Shown: one piece after another, positions 45,106 through 54,145 of the stretch | Position numbering within the stretch: position 1 is the stretch's first letter | Layout: every line of letters begins with the position of its first letter | Made by a program: the position numbers and the translations under genes | The notes under the pieces: generated by a model | Databases searched by the model: none | The model's input: only the letters and a program-made list of their open reading frames with translations | Told to the model about the DNA's origin: nothing | From: a bacterium | GTDB taxonomy: Bacteria; Bdellovibrionota_C; UBA2361; RFPC01 | Assembly (NCBI GenBank): GCA_030428205.1 | Contig: JAUIBK010000005.1 | Coordinates: 57,651 to 121,650 of the forward strand | Length of the DNA: 64,000 nt | Reading direction: 5' to 3'

Positions 45106-47913
45106 ATGGGGTCAATCACAGAACTTTTTCAATCTCAATTTGGCACAAACTCTGCCTACATAGAGGAGCTCTTTCACCTCTACCAGCAAGATAGGGCCTT
45201 GGTTGGCGAAACGTGGGCCTCATACTTTGATTCCGTCTCATTGACCTTACCGACAGCCACGACAGAGCATTTCATGCTTCCATCTGATCGAGAGTCGACA
45301 CCAGCCGCGCTTACTAATGGCGCAACAAATGGTTACTATCACGGACCAACTGAAGATGCTGCTGTGCAGGAACGCGTATATCGCATGATTAGTGCTTTTC
45401 GAGGGCGTGGTCATCTCAAAGCTGACATAAATCCCCTTACACTTGGAGTGCACCCCCTCCCTCAAGTAGAAGATGTTGAAGTCGATTTCTATCACTTTAC
45501 TGATTCTCAGATGAAAAAAGTTTTTAATTGCTCAGGGCTTGGTGGGCGAGAGAGTATGCCGCTTGGTGAGCTTATTGAAGAACTTCAACGAGTCTACTGT
45601 GGAAGTATTGGTTTTGAGTTTACTCACCTCCTTACCCAAGCAGAACGTTTGTGGTTACAAGAGAAGATTGAGCAACGCTTCATTCATGGTTATCAACATA
45701 CAAATGAGCAACGAACACATCGCTTAAAAAAAATCATTGATGCTGAAGCGTTTGAGTCTGAACTACATAGAAAATATATTGGACATAAGCGTTTTTCCCT
45801 CGAAGGGCTCGAAACAGTTATTCCGATGATGGATACCATTCTTGAGTATGGTGCGAACGATGGCGTAAAAGAAGCAATCCTTGGAATGGCTCATAGGGGA
45901 CGGCTGAATGTTCTTGTTAATACGCTCGGAAAGCCCCTGGAAGAGGTGTTCTCAGAATTTGAAGACCAGAATATTTACACGGCTCTCGGTTCGGGGGACG
46001 TAAAATATCATATGGGGTTCTACTCTCAGTATACTGCTCCTTCCGGGAATTCTCTGCTCTTACATCTTGCCCCAAATCCGTCTCACTTAGAGTTCGTTGA
46101 TCCAGTGGTAGAGGGGATTGCACGAGGAATTCAAGATTTCTCTTACGAGCGTTCGAGAAAATCTGTGTTGCCGATTCTTCTCCACGGCGACGCAGCTTTT
46201 GCTGGCCAAGGAGTGGTCTTTGAAACACTCAATATGGCTCGTGTCGATGGATTTAATACTGGCGGAACAATACATATTATCCTTAATAATCAGATCGGTT
46301 TTACTGCTAATCCTGATGAGTCTCGTTCTTCAACTTACTGCACAGATATGGCCAAAGCCATTGAAGCTCCTATTTTTCACGTTAACTGCGAAAATATCGA
46401 AGCTGCTTGCTGGGTAGCAAAAACGGCACTTGAATTCCGGAATTTTTATGGTCGAGATGTCGTCATCGACCTCTACGGCTATCGTAAGTACGGTCATAAT
46501 GAAGGTGATGACCCAAGTTTTACCCAACCATTAACTTACTCGGAGATTAAAAAGAAGAAGTCTATTGCGGCACTTTACTCGGAAAGACTTCAAGAAGAAG
46601 GTGTGCTCACACAAGACGATGTGAAAGGTCTTTACGAAGATTTTCGTACTCGCTTCCATCTTGCTCACGAAAAGACGACTGAAAACGATCCCATTGGAGA
46701 AGCCTGCGCTGTTCATGGGCGCATCAAAGTGCACTGCCCCCAAACAGGAGTTCCGCTGGAGAAGCTTCATGAGATTGCACAGACTCTCGTGCAGTACCCA
46801 GATTGGTTTACACCGCATCCTAAGCTTCAAAAAATCCTCGAGAAGCGGGTTTCTACTCTCGACAAAGGGGAGGGGATTGACTGGGGGTTTGCTGAGACGC
46901 TCGCCTTTGGATCACTTCAAAATGACGGAGTCTCTATCCGCCTTTGTGGTCAAGATTCAGGAAGGGGAACCTTCAGTCAGCGCCATCTTGCACTGCGACA
47001 TTACGAAGGAGGACAGACATACTTCCCACTACAGACCTTAGAAGACACGAAAGACAAAGGTTTCTTTGAGGTGATTAACAGCACGCTCTCAGAAGCTGCT
47101 GTCCTAGGATTTGAGTTCGGATATTCTACTATTAATGCACCTTCTCTCGTCCTCTGGGAAGCTCAGTTTGGAGACTTTGCTAATGGTGCTCAAGTGGCCA
47201 TTGACCAGTTCATTTCATCTTCGGAAGCCAAATGGAATCAGAGAGCTGGTATTGTGATGCTCCTCCCGCATGGGTATGAAGGGCAGGGGCCGGAACACTC
47301 GAGTGCTCGACTTGAGCGTTACCTTCAGGTTTGCGCTGAAGGTAATATGGTAGTTTGTTATCCGTCAATTTCCTGCCAATATTTTCACCTTCTACGACGC
47401 CAAGGCTTATCCTCTATTAAGCGACCGCTGATAATGATGACCCCTAAAAGCCTCCTTCGTCATGCTGGAGCTGCGTGCACCGTTGATAGGCTCACAAACG
47501 GTAGTTTTCAGACTATTATTCATGAGCAAGTTGGTCTCGGAAAACCAAAGAAGATAGTTTTTGTTACAGGTAAGATGTATCACGACGTTGCCCACGCACT
47601 TGCTGCCCAAAAGGATTGTCCCCCGGTAACACTTGTACGGCTCGAACAGCTCTACCCATTTCCAGCTGAGGAGATTGAGCACCTACTTAATAAAGGGAAA
47701 TTTAAGGAGTACCTCTGGGTACAGGAAGAGCCTGAAAATATGGGTGCTTTTCGCTTCATTAATCACTGCTTTCTCGACGAGTTTGGCTTAACCCTTGATT
47801 ATTTCGGACGTCCAATCTCTGCAAGCACAGCTACAGGGTCCGCAAAGCGACACGCTTATGAGCAAACTTCCATTCTTGAATCCCTTATAGAGCGAATCTT
47901 CGAGGGAGAGTAA
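45106..47913 (+). CDS. sucA: 2-oxoglutarate dehydrogenase E1 component
   Basis: 935 residues from the ATG at 45106, which has AGAGG five bases upstream. Thiamine-diphosphate-binding motif GDAAFAGQGVVFETLNMARV is present with its GFNTGGTIHIILNNQIGFT continuation, and the C-terminal transketolase part has VQEEPENMGAFRF. The N-terminal FGTNSAYIEELFHLYQQDRA is the E1o signature that distinguishes it from AceE. It decarboxylates 2-oxoglutarate in the TCA cycle. sucB and lpd normally follow but are absent here; the next gene is on the other strand. Either they lie elsewhere or another E2 serves. Confidence 0.97.
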   Translation: MGSITELFQSQFGTNSAYIEELFHLYQQDRALVGETWASYFDSVSLTLPTATTEHFMLPSDRESTPAALTNGATNGYYHGPTEDAAVQERVYRMISAFRGRGHLKADINPLTLGVHPLPQVEDVEVDFYHFTDSQMKKVFNCSGLGGRESMPLGELIEELQRVYCGSIGFEFTHLLTQAERLWLQEKIEQRFIHGYQHTNEQRTHRLKKIIDAEAFESELHRKYIGHKRFSLEGLETVIPMMDTILEYGANDGVKEAILGMAHRGRLNVLVNTLGKPLEEVFSEFEDQNIYTALGSGDVKYHMGFYSQYTAPSGNSLLLHLAPNPSHLEFVDPVVEGIARGIQDFSYERSRKSVLPILLHGDAAFAGQGVVFETLNMARVDGFNTGGTIHIILNNQIGFTANPDESRSSTYCTDMAKAIEAPIFHVNCENIEAACWVAKTALEFRNFYGRDVVIDLYGYRKYGHNEGDDPSFTQPLTYSEIKKKKSIAALYSERLQEEGVLTQDDVKGLYEDFRTRFHLAHEKTTENDPIGEACAVHGRIKVHCPQTGVPLEKLHEIAQTLVQYPDWFTPHPKLQKILEKRVSTLDKGEGIDWGFAETLAFGSLQNDGVSIRLCGQDSGRGTFSQRHLALRHYEGGQTYFPLQTLEDTKDKGFFEVINSTLSEAAVLGFEFGYSTINAPSLVLWEAQFGDFANGAQVAIDQFISSSEAKWNQRAGIVMLLPHGYEGQGPEHSSARLERYLQVCAEGNMVVCYPSISCQYFHLLRRQGLSSIKRPLIMMTPKSLLRHAGAACTVDRLTNGSFQTIIHEQVGLGKPKKIVFVTGKMYHDVAHALAAQKDCPPVTLVRLEQLYPFPAEEIEHLLNKGKFKEYLWVQEEPENMGAFRFINHCFLDEFGLTLDYFGRPISASTATGSAKRHAYEQTSILESLIERIFEGE

Positions 47914-47947
47914 TTCCCTGATGGAAGTGCCAGCAGGGGGCATGGCC

Positions 47948-49759
47948 CTATAAGGCCCATATTGTTGGGATGACAGTAAGAGAGATGAGAAAGGCTAGGA
48001 CTCCTAGCAGCATTCCGAGTTTTGCAAAGTCTGAGAATTTATAGCTTCCTGCACCGTATACAAGCATAAGAGCGGGCTCAAAAGGTGTCATGAAGGCACA
48101 CGAGGCGGCAACAGCTACCGCAATGATAATACCCATAGGCTCATATCCTAGTGTCGTCGCTGTTTGTATAGCGACAGGCACCATAACAACTGCAGTAGCC
48201 TGATTAGAGAGGAGTTGGGTTAGGACGAAGGTGAGAAGGAAAAAGAATGCAATGATATACTGAGGGCCGAATTGATGAAATGAATTCGCAACATAATTTC
48301 CGAGCAGTTCAGCTGTCCCACTTGCATCCATGCCTTTGCCAAGACATAAGATTGCTCCGATAAATATAAGCACGCGCCACTCTATGGTTTGATAGATTTC
48401 GTCGCTACGTAAGACTCCACAAACAACGACAGCAACAGCTCCTGCGAGAGTAAAGAGTGCTATCGGGTATTGGCTTACGGAGCCTATGAGTAGACTGAAA
48501 ATGAAGATAAAAGCCGCAACGGGTGCGAGCTCGGTTCGGTATCTTTGCTGTGTGCGCTCTTGAAGAGGGATAAGTCCCAGATTGTCGAGTGTTTGGTTAT
48601 CGATATTATCGAGAAATTGAACAACAAGAATATCACCTGGGGCTATTCGAACATCGCTAAGATCTTTCCGGAGAGTTACACCCTGACGATTAATCGCAAT
48701 AAGGGAGAGCCTTCTTCTATTTCTCAGATATGCTTCACGCGGGGTTCGACCAACGAGAAGTGAGCGTGATGAAACGAGCACTTCGTGAAGGGCGAGATCA
48801 ACATTCCTCTTCTTCTTTTTTGCGTTACTATCTTCTTCGTCCGTCTCGATTTGAACGTTCCGCTCATCTTCAAATTTAAGTTTATACTTTTGGAGGACTT
48901 CATTTATTTCTTGAAGATTTCCTTCGACAACAAGCCGATCGCCTTCTTGGAGCTGTAGGGTGCTACGAGGGACGAGCACAGGATTGTCACCACGTAAGAC
49001 GCCGAGGACGTTAAGGTGCATTTCTCGAGACAAAGGAGAGGCTGCGAGCGTTTGATTGCAGATTGACGATCCGGCCTCTATTGTAAGCTCTGATGTGTAG
49101 GAGCGTAAATCGTATTTTACACCGAGATTTTGATTTTCCCCATCCTCTTCTTTCTTAAGGACAAAGCGGCTCAGAACCATAAGATAGATTATGCCGCAGA
49201 CAAGTATCGGAAAACCCACGCTTGAAGTGGTAAAGAGGGAGAAGGGCTCAAGTCCGTATTCTGGTAAAATTCCGCTGATGATAATATTTGTTGACGTTCC
49301 GATCAGTGTATTCATACCACCGAGCAGAGAGGCAAAACCAACGGGGAGGAGCCACTGACGGGGAGAGTCTCCAAACCGCTTAGAGATTGAGACAACAATC
49401 GGAATACTGATCGCAAGCGTTGCTGTATTACTGACAAAGGCGGAGAAAAAAGCAACAAGGAGTAGGACGAGGAGGAAGCTTAAAGATCTACTCCCTTTAC
49501 TGACTCGGAGTAGGTGGGATTCTAAGCTTGTGATGAGCCCGGTTCTTCGGAGTCCACCAACAAGAACAAAGAGGGAACCAATGAGGATGATGCTTTCATT
49601 CCCGAAGCTCTCAAAAGCCTCTCGAGCTGAGATGATCTCAAACAGGACAAGCAGGACGAGCACTCCAAGCGCAGAAATTTCGAGTGGAAAGAGCTCTGTC
49701 GTAAAGAGCAAGAACGCGAGAAAGAGAATGACTAAAAAGAGAATAACAGCTGTCGACAT
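47948..49759 (-). CDS. SLC13/DASS-family anion transporter with two RCK_C domains
   Basis: 603 residues. About 12 membrane helices in two halves. The substrate-binding SNT motifs are present: FVSNTATLAISIPI in the first half and LLSNQATAVVMVPV in the second, each after a GTSTN-like or related loop. Between the halves (about 215-380) is a cytoplasmic insert with two RCK_C/TrkA_C domains (LHLNVLGVLRGDN and EAYLRNRRRLSLIAINRQG). This matches sodium:sulfate or sodium:dicarboxylate symporters. Which anion is carried cannot be told. It converges with sucA, 34 bases apart, which may hint at dicarboxylate transport, but only weakly. Confidence 0.9.
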   Translation of the reverse strand: MSTAVILFLVILFLAFLLFTTELFPLEISALGVLVLLVLFEIISAREAFESFGNESIILIGSLFVLVGGLRRTGLITSLESHLLRVSKGSRSLSFLLVLLLVAFFSAFVSNTATLAISIPIVVSISKRFGDSPRQWLLPVGFASLLGGMNTLIGTSTNIIISGILPEYGLEPFSLFTTSSVGFPILVCGIIYLMVLSRFVLKKEEDGENQNLGVKYDLRSYTSELTIEAGSSICNQTLAASPLSREMHLNVLGVLRGDNPVLVPRSTLQLQEGDRLVVEGNLQEINEVLQKYKLKFEDERNVQIETDEEDSNAKKKKRNVDLALHEVLVSSRSLLVGRTPREAYLRNRRRLSLIAINRQGVTLRKDLSDVRIAPGDILVVQFLDNIDNQTLDNLGLIPLQERTQQRYRTELAPVAAFIFIFSLLIGSVSQYPIALFTLAGAVAVVVCGVLRSDEIYQTIEWRVLIFIGAILCLGKGMDASGTAELLGNYVANSFHQFGPQYIIAFFFLLTFVLTQLLSNQATAVVMVPVAIQTATTLGYEPMGIIIAVAVAASCAFMTPFEPALMLVYGAGSYKFSDFAKLGMLLGVLAFLISLTVIPTIWAL

Positions 49760-49886
49760 GACGCTCAGTATCTCTCTATGGTGACATCGCTGACAAGTGA
49801 AAGAGCACTTTGCTCTTGCTGCTTCATTCGTTAAGATATTATCTTGATATTGATTGAATATGTGTAGTTACAATAACTTAGAGCCT

Positions 49887-51287
49887 ATGACATCCATCTT
49901 CTACGACCTTGAAACAACATCTCAAGACCCGATTGGACAGATACTGAATTACTGCTTTTTACTCGTGGACGACTCCTTAAAGCCGATAGACGAGTGTTCT
50001 GGGCTTATCTCAATCTCACCCTTAGAGTTGCCGCGTGTAGGAGCTATTCTTGCTAACCGAGTGGATGTTCTCGATCACCAAAGAGTAGCGAGAGAGAGTG
50101 AACGCCAAGCGATGTGTCGAATAGCGAGTTTTATTGAAGCAGCGACTAAGAAAGCGCGTGGAAAGCTCCCTCTTATTGGATACAATTCTTCGAGGTTTGA
50201 TTTGCCATATCTTCGTACGAGTTTCATTCGAAGTGGTGTGCTCCCGTACTTCTATGGCAAACTCTCTTATAGAGATCTTCTTTTCGCTTCTCGAAAACTG
50301 AGTTGTACAGACCGCCAGTTTCCTAGAAAACCTCATGAAGGTGGAGATTCAAAGAAGCTCTCACTTAAGTTAGAAACGTTGACGAAAGCATTTGGCCTGT
50401 TACGTGGCCCCCAGTTGCACGAATCTAGAGCCGATGTAGAGCTTACAATTGCTCTTGCTCAGTACCTTCGTGACCACTATTCACTTGATGTACGTTCCTA
50501 CGAGCCCTACGAGGCGATTTCCCTTGCAGCGCAGCATCAAGAGGATGAAAGCCTCATTGTAGCTCAGCTTTTACCTCAATACGATCTCACCTCAAACGAT
50601 CTCTGTGTACAGAAATCGCTGTGCCTCCTTGAAAGAGATAGGTCAGGAAAGTCGGCTCTTTGGATAGATCTTGACCATTTTAGTGAGCTTGAAAGCGGTG
50701 ATCCTGAAGAACTCAGGCGATCTGTAAGATGGCTGAGAACCGAACATAGTCAGTATATTGTTGGGGATGACCTTAGCTCTGATAAGTCGCTCCAGGAAAA
50801 AGCAGAGCACGCCAAGCATCTTCTCTCTGGCGTGAAACTATCAAACTTTTTTCGTCGACCGACTTGTGACATAGAGCAACATATCTTTCGTATACATGAA
50901 AACAATAACTTCAAGCCACTTGAGGCTCTCTGTTCTTCTATTGAGCACAATGACAGGACGGAACTAGAACAGAACGGGTCAAAGGATGCTAAGGTGCTTT
51001 TTACTCGTTATCGGCTTCGCCATGCGGGTAGGAATAATCGAGAGAGTGACACATTCGAGGACCTTGCTAAGAGCTATTATAGATATAGATATGGAGGCGA
51101 TCTCCAACTTTCGCGGAGTTCAGACTCTCCAGGCTCTCACCACCCAACACTTCAAGAGCTCTACGCTGAGCTTCAAGAGGCAGGCTCTGGCTCTCAGAAC
51201 CCACAAGACAAGCGCCTTATTTCTGCTCTACAGCAGTTCTATGACGCCTCAGAGCCCGCAAGGCTTTGTCCAGAGCTGAGGAATTGA
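49887..51287 (+). CDS. sbcB: Exonuclease I-like 3'-5' single-strand DNase
   Basis: 466 residues from the ATG at 49887; upstream TTG/ATG starts lack ribosome sites. DEDDh nuclease core: FYDLETTSQDPIGQ (acidic pair), SSRFDLPYLRTSFIRS, and LHESRADVELTIALA with the His-x4-Asp of the family. The gap between these motifs and the C-terminal SH3-like and helical part is like E. coli exonuclease I (475 residues). It degrades single-stranded DNA from 3' ends in repair. It stands alone between divergent and parallel genes. Confidence 0.9.
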   Translation: MTSIFYDLETTSQDPIGQILNYCFLLVDDSLKPIDECSGLISISPLELPRVGAILANRVDVLDHQRVARESERQAMCRIASFIEAATKKARGKLPLIGYNSSRFDLPYLRTSFIRSGVLPYFYGKLSYRDLLFASRKLSCTDRQFPRKPHEGGDSKKLSLKLETLTKAFGLLRGPQLHESRADVELTIALAQYLRDHYSLDVRSYEPYEAISLAAQHQEDESLIVAQLLPQYDLTSNDLCVQKSLCLLERDRSGKSALWIDLDHFSELESGDPEELRRSVRWLRTEHSQYIVGDDLSSDKSLQEKAEHAKHLLSGVKLSNFFRRPTCDIEQHIFRIHENNNFKPLEALCSSIEHNDRTELEQNGSKDAKVLFTRYRLRHAGRNNRESDTFEDLAKSYYRYRYGGDLQLSRSSDSPGSHHPTLQELYAELQEAGSGSQNPQDKRLISALQQFYDASEPARLCPELRN

Positions 51288-51355
51288 TTTATTTCCCACC
51301 TCTTTTCAGGCACTTAACCTAGGTGTAGCCGTTATTTTTAGAGGCATAGCATAAA

Positions 51356-51409
51356 GAATCGGCAACTTTACGCCGATTCTACCCTATGGAGAAGCCAGTT
51401 TTATTGGCT
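51356..51409 (+). promoter_or_regulatory. Two hairpins in the leader of the small J-protein gene
   Basis: GAATCGGC (51356-51363) pairs with GCCGATTC (51372-51379), and AGCCA (51393-51397) with TGGCT (51405-51409). The second hairpin abuts the GGGGAG (51410-51415) that serves as the ribosome site of the GTG start at 51427. A hairpin next to the ribosome site of a chaperone gene could act as a thermosensor or attenuator. That is a suggestion from position only. Confidence 0.4.
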
Positions 51410-51426
51410 GGGGAGTAACGATAAGA

Positions 51427-51909
51427 GTGCAAGTAGATAGATCTTTTTACGACATACTCGGCGTTGATCGTCGTGCTACAACTGACCAGATCAAGGCAGC
51501 GTACCGGGAGATAGCTCGCATTTATCACCCTGACTCAAATTTTTACGATGAAATTATCGCCGATACGGTCAGCATGGACAGTATGAATGTCTTTAAGACA
51601 ATTACGGCGGCTTATAACACTCTTATACACGAGGAAAAGAGACGGGAATACGACCAGAGCCTTCCTCCTGAGTTGAGTGATTGGGAAGATACCAATCAGG
51701 AGGAGAAGAAGAAGGAGTCTCACCATGACTGGGTACAAAAGAAGGCCACATCTTCAGGTTCCCATGCTATGGGAACGTTTGGTAAAATGAAAGAACATCC
51801 ACAGAGTGCGTTCAATCATTCAGCTTTTGGAGCTCCTCGCTCTGTTGCAGAAATGATGAGCCACCGCAGGGGGTGGTTGTGGAAAGTTCGAAACTTCTTT
51901 GGTTTCTAG
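51427..51909 (+). CDS. Small J-domain protein
   Basis: 160 residues with a GTG start at 51427. Residues 6-77 are a J domain with HPD (REIARIYHPDSNFYDE); it has a longer loop than usual after HPD. The tail is Lys/Glu/Ser/His-rich and ends GWLWKVRNFFGF, with no G/F region, zinc finger or substrate-binding beta domains. Such class-C J-proteins recruit Hsp70 to a particular place or partner, unknown here. Unlike the J-protein at 604, it has no chaperone neighbour. Confidence 0.88.
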   Translation: MQVDRSFYDILGVDRRATTDQIKAAYREIARIYHPDSNFYDEIIADTVSMDSMNVFKTITAAYNTLIHEEKRREYDQSLPPELSDWEDTNQEEKKKESHHDWVQKKATSSGSHAMGTFGKMKEHPQSAFNHSAFGAPRSVAEMMSHRRGWLWKVRNFFGF

Positions 51910-51951
51910 TATCGTCTGAGTTTTTTTCTGGCTGGCCGAATTCAGTTTTCA

Positions 51952-52659
51952 ATGACGCCATACTCGTTTCAGGCAAGTCGTATGTGGGCAGAGGAAATAG
52001 TACGTTGCGAGTCACCAGCAGATGTTGTCGAGCTTGCTCGTAAAATTCCAATTATTGAATATGCGCTCACCCTGCTTGAGAAGGGGATTCCAGCGCACTA
52101 TGAATACCACAATCTCACTCATACGCTCGATGTTATACATGAAGTGGCTCTCTTTGCGTTACACGATGGAGTAGGTGCTCAAGAGCTCCTTCTCTTGCTG
52201 ATTGCAGGAGCTTGGCATGATGTAGGCTTTATTGAAAAAGAGCCGAGAGACCACGAAGAGGCTGCTATAGGACTCCTACAAGAAGCAATTAACAACGATC
52301 CGTCGTTAGCCATTTTTCATGCCTCTGAACAGATTATGATTGAGCAGATGATACTCGATACAAAGTTGTACCCCAGCAGGAATGGTCCAGGAGTTGAGCA
52401 AATCCCCAATACACGTCTCTCAAAATACCTCCTTGATGCCGATCTAAGTAATCTTGGCAGGGATGATTTCTTTTTAAGCATGGAGAAGATTCGCCATGAG
52501 ATTGGGGCTCCCGAAAAAGAGTTTTCCATTCAAACACTTGGTTTGATCACTCGCCATATCTGGCACACTCGTGTTGCCCAAGAGATGCGCACAGAAAAAG
52601 AACTACAGAACAACCTTGAGCTGGTCCGTAAAATTAAGTTTATGCTACAAAACGAATAG
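51952..52659 (+). CDS. HD-domain metal-dependent phosphohydrolase
   Basis: 235 residues. The metal site is spread as in HD proteins: YHNLTHTLDVIHEV (H), LIAGAWHDVGF (HD) and LLDADLSNLG (D). The protein is all helical with no other domain. These enzymes hydrolyse nucleotide or cyclic-nucleotide phosphates; the substrate here is unknown. It lies 42 bases after the small J-protein gene, so the two may share a transcript, but no functional link is known to me. Confidence 0.9.
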   Translation: MTPYSFQASRMWAEEIVRCESPADVVELARKIPIIEYALTLLEKGIPAHYEYHNLTHTLDVIHEVALFALHDGVGAQELLLLLIAGAWHDVGFIEKEPRDHEEAAIGLLQEAINNDPSLAIFHASEQIMIEQMILDTKLYPSRNGPGVEQIPNTRLSKYLLDADLSNLGRDDFFLSMEKIRHEIGAPEKEFSIQTLGLITRHIWHTRVAQEMRTEKELQNNLELVRKIKFMLQNE

Positions 52660-52866
52660 TGTTCCCTGTTCTACACTCGAACAGAAGGTGGTAGGCCCGT
52701 CTAGGGGGCTAAGCTTCCGTTTCTTATCGTGAGCCACCTGCTCGAAGCGCGCTTATGCTCAGAATTGAGGAGTTCGGTCTCTTATAACGGGCCATCTCAA
52801 CTATTAGACTCAATTTGTAAAAGCTGATATTTTGAGGGGCTCTCTATCGTATTATCGAGTTTGATT

Positions 52867-53958
52867 ATGGCTCTACCAGTTCTCACAGAAACCGCTGTAC
52901 CTGAGCCCTCACCTGGTCGTGTGAGCTTCTTCTCGTTTTCTAGAAGTGAGCTTTCAGACTACCTTGCTGAGCGTTTTGGCTTTTCCTCGTATCGAGCCAA
53001 TCAGCTCTTTCAATGGGTGTATCAAAAAGAAGTCTACGATCTCTCCTCGATGACGAATATTAAAAAAAGCGACCGTGAAGTGCTTGAAGAGACGTTTGCT
53101 TTTTCAGAGTTGGAGTACTCCAATCGCCAAGTCTCAGTTGACGGAACAAGGAAGTACCTCATCCCAGTATTTCAAGACCATCACGTAGAGTCTGTTATGA
53201 TTAAGCAGCCCACCAGGATGACGCTCTGTGTGTCTTCGCAGGTAGGGTGTGCTCTTGGGTGTAAATTTTGTCAAACGGGCACCATGGGGCTCATACGCCA
53301 CCTCTCAACAGAAGAGATTATCCAGCAGGTTCTCACAGTACGTAAAGATGCTGCCAATTTTGGTGATATGTTCTCAAATATGGTCTTTATGGGAATGGGG
53401 GAGCCCTTTCATAATTTCGATAACCTCGAGCGTGCTATACTTATCCTTAATGATGACTTTGGAATAGGGCTGTCAGGCCGTAAAATTACCGTTTCTACTG
53501 TTGGGCTGGTGCCAGCTATCAAGAAGTTTGGAGACTCGCCGGCTGAGGCAAACTTAGCAGTCTCTCTTAACGCTACCACAGATGAAGTTCGCTCTGAGAT
53601 TATGCCTATCAACCGCAAGTTCCCACTTGAAGTCCTCCTACAAACACTCCGCGAATTTCCGCTCCGTAGACGTAAACGAATTACGATCGAATATGTTATG
53701 CTCGGTGGGGTAAACGATACAGAAGGGGACTTGCGCAGGCTTCCAAAGCTGCTGAGAGGTATTCCGTGTAAGGTCAACCTTATTCCGTACAACTCGAATG
53801 CTGGTCTTGGTTTTGAGTCACCATCAGATGATAAGGCCCGCCACTGGCAACGCGCTCTTATGAAAGAGGGGCTTACGGCGACTATTCGGTGGTCAAAGGG
53901 GCAAGATATCGATGCTGCTTGTGGGCAGTTGGTGACGAATTCAATAAAATCCCGCTGA
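52867..53958 (+). CDS. rlmN: Dual-specificity 23S rRNA/tRNA adenine-C2 methyltransferase
   Basis: 363 residues from the ATG at 52867. Radical-SAM cluster motif CALGCKFC (Cys128, Cys132, Cys135), then FMGMGEPFHNFDN and the second catalytic cysteine in DIDAACGQL near the end. It methylates C2 of A2503 in 23S rRNA and A37 of some tRNAs. The N-terminal RSELSDYLAERFGFSSYRAN is the RlmN helical domain. It is followed, 16 bases past its stop, by a long inverted repeat. Confidence 0.96.
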   Translation: MALPVLTETAVPEPSPGRVSFFSFSRSELSDYLAERFGFSSYRANQLFQWVYQKEVYDLSSMTNIKKSDREVLEETFAFSELEYSNRQVSVDGTRKYLIPVFQDHHVESVMIKQPTRMTLCVSSQVGCALGCKFCQTGTMGLIRHLSTEEIIQQVLTVRKDAANFGDMFSNMVFMGMGEPFHNFDNLERAILILNDDFGIGLSGRKITVSTVGLVPAIKKFGDSPAEANLAVSLNATTDEVRSEIMPINRKFPLEVLLQTLREFPLRRRKRITIEYVMLGGVNDTEGDLRRLPKLLRGIPCKVNLIPYNSNAGLGFESPSDDKARHWQRALMKEGLTATIRWSKGQDIDAACGQLVTNSIKSR

Positions 53959-53974
53959 TTAACGAATAAGGATT

Positions 53975-54044
53975 TAACCGCAAAGACGCTAAGTCGCTAA
54001 GATCCTGGGACAAAGCTCTTTGCGACTTAGCGTCTTTGCGGTTA
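53975..54044. repeat. Perfect 23-bp inverted repeat built of octamers, after rlmN
   Basis: The 23 bases 53975-53997 pair without mismatch with 54022-54044, loop 24 bases. Each arm is itself a tandem of about 8 bases, with GCAAAGAC followed by GCTAAGTC and a partial copy GCTAAGAT. From memory, arms rich in GC-AAG-AC octamers recur as intergenic palindromes in environmental bacterial genomes, but I cannot verify this here. It lies 16 bases past rlmN and 101 before the next gene and could serve as terminator. Confidence 0.85.
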
Positions 54045-54145
54045 GACCAAAGGTTTACGCGAAGTTGCACGAAACTTTCAGACCAGAACTACGAACAGAG
54101 AGTAGAAACACACGCTAATCAATCTTCTATCTCTCTGGAGTCGTT

